Below are positions 53,801-59,800 of a stretch of 64,000 nt of DNA, piece by piece (within the stretch, counting starts at the first letter, position 1; every line of letters begins with the position of its first letter). The DNA is from Paragonimus heterotremus. Lineage: Eukaryota > Platyhelminthes > Trematoda > Plagiorchiida > Troglotrematidae. A program made the position numbers and the translations under genes. The notes beneath the pieces were generated by a model that worked only from the letters and a program-made list of their open reading frames with translations, was not told where the DNA came from and did no database searches. The stretch is taken from NCBI GenBank assembly GCA_013368495.1, contig LUCH01002139.1:1-64000 (forward strand), in the 5' to 3' direction.

Positions 53801-56800
53801 ACGTGCATGACTGGCGGTCTAATTAATCCACATGTTCGCCCTCAGCCAACTGTCTTATCGTACGTTTGCCCGACACCAACTAGGTTTTGTGTAACTTCGA
53901 ATGATTCACGTTTGTTTTGATTTTTCTCGTTAAATTTAACAGAATTCCTGCTCCTACTAACCCCACAACACGCGATCAGCTGATTGATTTAAAAATGTCA
54001 ATTTATAGTGGCAATTACCATTTCTTTCCTAGTGCGGACATGAAATGAACGCAGATCGTCTCCAAGTGACAACTTGCCCGTTTATAGATACACTGACTGA
54101 CCACCCCTCTAATCTGAAGTGAATGAAGCGATACGTTATTACTACGTTTGCTTAGTTACCGGTACCGATCGATTGCATTAGATTCACTGAATGTTGCTTA
54201 TTTTTCTAGTCACCAGTTCACTCAACTCAGTACAATTTCAACAGGTTCAGCTTGCTAACTATTAGGGATCGATATCTGGCCATTAACAAGAACATGTAGG
54301 ATGATCTATGGAATCAGAGGTTTGTCGCGGGATTTATGTAGGCGAAGATTACCGGCGACTGAAGGGTAAGATGTTTGACGATGGTGGGTGATGGTAGTCG
54401 CTCTCGTACATGAACTGCTATCTAGCCAACAGGAGGTGAACAGTATACTTTGTGGATCATACTGTTTATCGCGTCATTCGAGGAAGGAGCACTATAGCTG
54501 TTATCCAGCTAAGAGTGCAGACTACTGGAAAGCAGATGTAGACATGGTGGGCTCCAGCGATCAGCTCACATACACTTATACATCTGACACCGATACACAA
54601 GAGGAATTGTCAGGTTCAAATGGTGTCGGCTGGGCTACTTAGGTCCGACATGAGTAGGCGCGAAGTTAGCTCTCTCAAATGGAGTACTTTATGTATGACC
54701 GTCAGCTTCTTGGTATCACTCGCCTAGGTGAACGTTTTTAAATAACATATTTGTATTACTGGACCTCCGCACAAACTCCAGCGATATGTCGCAACTCCGC
54801 CTGACTGAACATTTTTGTAGCGTAAACATTTGAACGAAAAATGATCATTGATGTCGACAGCTTACGCTATAAAACGATCTAGACCTATCAGTCAGTCACG
54901 AGTACTACCACCATGAAATGTTTGGTCGCACTGGAGAGGTGACACCGCTGGCAAACAGTCGCATTAGGTCACCGTAGCACAGATTACTTGCACTGTGTTC
55001 CACCAAGGTCAACCCACTCTTTTTACTTGTTGGGAAAGCGGAGTATACATGGACCGAACTAGTGTCACCAGATAACTTTGGGGTGCTCGTGCGATCGTTA
55101 AGTTCATTACTCTCGAGTTTCCACAAGCTTACACATTCATTCCAATTCATCAATCCATCTAACCAATTCCAGTAAATTGTAGCGTTTTGGTCTCTGAAAA
55201 TCAGCATGTGAAGCTAGATGAGGTTGATGAAAATAGATGATAAATGCAATAAGAAAGCTTACTAAAGACTATCTAGTCAACCGGATGAGATGGATAGACA
55301 GTGTGATCAGAAGACTCTTGCCTTCACTGTGAATGGGCTTGAGCTTCAACCAGTAAGGTAAAGTGCGGTGAGTTGTAAGCGGAAGCTGCGTTCCTTTCAC
55401 GTCACGTTCATGTCAGCTAACCGATGCTTACTCTCTCTGTTCGCTTTATATCTAGAGATGTTTGCATTCCTTTTTGTTGATGAGATGTATGAAAGATGGA
55501 GCATTCGAAATTATGGTCCATTTTGGACTACCAGGCTTACGGATAGTTCGAATTTACAAACCCGCTCACATACTTGTATCCGTGCTTCTCTTCCTTACAA
55601 GTTCCTGCTTATCTTGGTTTTCCAAAAATAGCTTGTTTGTTAGCCAACCACCGAAGTTATTTAACAACTACTCATCATTGAACAGTTTGATTTAGCTAAC
55701 TAATTTTGACGGACGGCAATGTGAGTGGTAAGTAATGAGGGATTGGACTGTGTTCAGTTGAACACCGTTCACATTTGTTCGCAGCTTCTGCGCGCACGTG
55801 GACCTTCCACACAACCTCTTCTTCAAAAAAGTGTCAAAGACTCATATTTCGTTACAGCCAGAGCCCATTGGTAATGTATATCCTTGCCACGGTCGGGCTT
55901 TCATCTACTATCCACTTTCTGTCGAAGTAACCATGGTGACTACAGCGTCACTAATCCCTTAGGTGACCCTACCGAATTGTTTTAAAGACTTAACAGTTTG
56001 AATGTTTGGGTTTCAATTTATTCATTTTAAAGTAATTTGTCGTATAACAAAAAGATGGCTATAAAATCGTCCAAAATGAAACTAGAATGGAACCATTGAA
56101 AATCAACGCAAGTGAAGAGAACGTGAAAGCAAGTGGGTATAACTTTTTCACAGATCATTCCAATGCAAAATTATCACCAGCTTCTCAAAACTAGACATTC
56201 GACAAAGACGAATAGTAGGTTGCTCCTAATTCGGTCACAAAACAGTCTAACGGACCATAGACCAGTGAGATAACGCATTCCATTGCTATTCATGCACAAG
56301 CCATGTGTTTAGTGAATCAAGGATAGAATTTGGACCAAAGAGACTTACTTCGACAACGCTGTTTTCATGCTATCTGGTCTTAATGGGATATCACGTGCAA
56401 CACGTTATGATGTCCATGCCTTGTGTACAGAGTCGCCAGAACATCATTCATTTTTGTCTTCAGGTTTTACGTGAGATCTTTCCGCGTCGAAAGTTTAAAT
56501 GAAGAGAGCAGTAGATTGATTTTGCATGAGTCACGTCCACAAATATTTCATTTTAACCTTACAGTTACATAAATAACTGATTGGTATAAATTAATTGAAG
56601 TGCCCGTAGTTCTACCAAGAAAGCCAAACCATTTCTTTTAATAGAAGATTAGGTTAAAAAACTGTTTTGCTAGACACAGACGTATACAGTGGGCTTTCAG
56701 ACAGTCTCTATCGTCTGTCTTTGTTGTTATTAACCGAGTTCCCTGCTTGTACCTAATTTTCTTTCCAGCACAATGCGCGAGCATGAGATACTGGTCTACT

Positions 56801-59800
56801 GCGATTTGCATGGTCACAGTCGAAAGCAGCACATGTTTATTTACGGCTGTAAGAGTGTGAACCCTGAAATGCGTTTTCACGACCGAGTATTTCCGGCGAT
56901 GTTGGGAAAGAATGTACCAGAATTGGTAAGTCATATTTTTGACTGTGCTGAGAGTGGTCCATTCGACTTTAAACATTGAGTGTTTGTCCTCAAGTATCCC
57001 ACTTTTATGGGCTTGTATACCAAAAAGGAAACTTAACGGTGACAAAGGACACCGCAGATTACTCTTCAGCGAAACAGTTTTCTTGCATATCGTCTCCAGC
57101 CATGGACCACCTTACAGCTCGTGATCAAAAACGTCAAGCACTCTAGTTCATTTTAATCCGTTTGCTGCGATGATGTGTAGCTTAGATCCATTCACTCTGT
57201 AAAACCTTTAGTTGTGAACTTTCTGCTGAAATCTCTCATCCTTTGGCCCGGGATTTAGTTCATGTATCCTTTTTCAGTACGACCGGGTAGATTAAACGTT
57301 ACTCATATGAGACTGCTTACCTCCTAGGAGACAACCTCTTGATAAAGCTTTCAAAGCAAGACCATCTTCGATAGACCTATATTCCGGAAAGACTCGCACA
57401 GACAGAGTTGTCTTTCCAGTAACACGATTAGAAGCGAGTTTATTCGTCCAATTTTCAAGCTCGCGGGGATGCAGGTGTATGGGTTCTGTATTACAGATAC
57501 CAGCTAATCAGCTGACACGTCAAACCGTCTTTAGGGGTGCTGCGGCCTACTGGTATAAGATACAAGGTGAACAGATAATGACTTGACGTAGAGAATTGAA
57601 GTCGTTCCTCAAGGGGTTGGTTGCTATAGGTCGGATTCCTCATCCAGGTTAGGGCCATCTCAGCTCACATTGTTGTTGGATGAAGATTTAGAGTGAGATG
57701 GCGGCTAATGAAGGGCGATAGTATGGATGTCGCAGTTGTTCGATCAGTTTGTCCGTGAAGTATGTGAGTTTAATAAAACAGACAGTGTCAGCCGTGAGGC
57801 CGCTAGTTTGATAATATTGCCTTAATTTCATTTGGAGCCGGCTTGATTGTTTATAAGGTTTAGGCAACTTGATGTTAAGTGTTTGAGTTTATACGTGGTT
57901 AAGTTTTCAATATCTAAGTACCTTTCTTTCCTCTACTTCTGTCACGCAGTTGGGTCTGGTTTCTTCTTCAAGTTTGCCTGGCAGTTAAGCAACCACATAA
58001 ACCACTGACGTGTTGCCGTCTTTGATTATTAGGATGGTGACAAATGTGAACTTTCCGCAAACCCCTAACATCAGAGATAGTGCACCGGCGTAGGTAACAT
58101 AGCACCATTGAAATCTATGGACTGGTATTGCGGTAAACTACATTCTTTTGGATAACCGTATTTCTCTCCCTACAAATCTCCGTAGTGTTCAATCTTCATC
58201 CCTCGTTATACTCTCATAGTCGACAGGATTCTTTAGCGGCCCTCCACCTATTGATCAACCGGCTTGCGGTTGTACAGGGAGCTTTCAAATTTTCATAACA
58301 GATGACCTCAACTAATCTGTTTCACTCTTGTTTGTAGTTATTTTTTGAGTAAACGGTTAAAACTTTTGCTTCCAGAACACCCTATCTTCTAGTTTTCGAC
58401 ATCGTACCAGTGTTGTTGTAAGTCCAGGAATTGAGATCAGTGAACAAGAGAAATCAGACTGGAGAGATTTTTGGATAACTACTGGCTGAAATTTTTAAAA
58501 ACCCTGTCAAGAATCTTAATCTGTAGGGCGCACTTGATGATCCCAACCGATTCATCAGCAGCTTTGTAATAAAAGCGGGAATGCCTGGTCCATGGGGTGG
58601 ACGTAAACAGACTACCACAAATGTCGTCTGCTCGTCCTATTCAGCGCGCAGTGCAATATCACACACATAACCGTCACGTCTTGACATGACTGAGTATACG
58701 GAGTGGCGGAATCAAATGAGAACATTTGCATGATGCACTGCTGACGGTCTGACTTGATGGGCAAACGCACTGCTCACTCAAATTAACTTGGTTGAGCAGT
58801 GCCTTCTAGTTGAGTATTCTGGACAGTGATTGCATTATACGATACCTAACATATACAAAATCCATTTGGTGTCAGCTGTTTGCGAACAATGTTCAATCAT
58901 GTTTTAACACACCATGCTGAACATAATGCACAACTTATGTGGGCAATCGTGTGTTCCTACCAACTCTGTGGGTGGATGCTTAGTAGGTTCCCATCAATCG
59001 CCTACCAGTTCGGTTTCAAAAAACCTGGCGCACCTTGTTCAGTAACCATCCTTCCCAACAAAAGTTTGAGTAAGTTGATTTTAGTCGAGATAGCGGATAA
59101 TGAAAGCGGATTTAGGTGCGTGCGTTACAAAGTATTTCTTTTGTTACAGTCACAAAATACCTTGTTTCAGAATTTATGGTTTGCATGAATTGAGTCAATT
59201 TTATTAGTAAGCTGATCGATTTACAACGAGTTCAGACCCTGTTAAAACACACTTATTTTGTCAAACTTTGCAGTAGATACAAAGGGTTTCTTGCCCACAA
59301 TTTTGCGCCTCTAAAATCTTAATGGCATTGACAAATCCGATAGCATCTTTTCGAAAGCGCGGTAATCCGATAATTTTACTTATGCATTTACCGTAGAGTT
59401 TCGGAAGTTGGTTGCTTTGGTAGATTGATATTTATTCGATTTGGATAAACTTGTCAGTTATTCGTGATTGTCTCTTTTCAATGACCTACTGTTCGGATTG
59501 ACGTAACTTGTTGTCGTGAATATTCAAAGCCAACTAACGTCTACACCCATTTTCGATTAAAACCTTTATTTAACTTTAGTGGGTACAGATGACAACTAGC
59601 CTGCAATTTGAATAAGTGAACGTACGAAGCTTTTATTCGCGGATATTTTGAACATCGCTTCAGAATTAACTACTTATCCTCTAAATTTACATCTCATTAC
59701 TTCTTTCGCCTCTGATTGGATTGACTGAACAATGCTAGCACAAATTTTATCTGGTCTAGTTGCCTTTGGTAATAATGCAGGAAAGGATCGTCTAATCATT

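Larger units (their letters stand above)
43774..56768. other. Intron 11 (about 13 kb)
   Basis: The largest intron in the window. It contains a small foldback at 43931-44077, a (TCA)n-like run at 45851-45879, the PLE at 52024-53455 and a SINE-like remnant at 55862-55907. Open stretches at 48320-48631 (-) and 51077-51457 (-) and others show no domain. Confidence 0.5.
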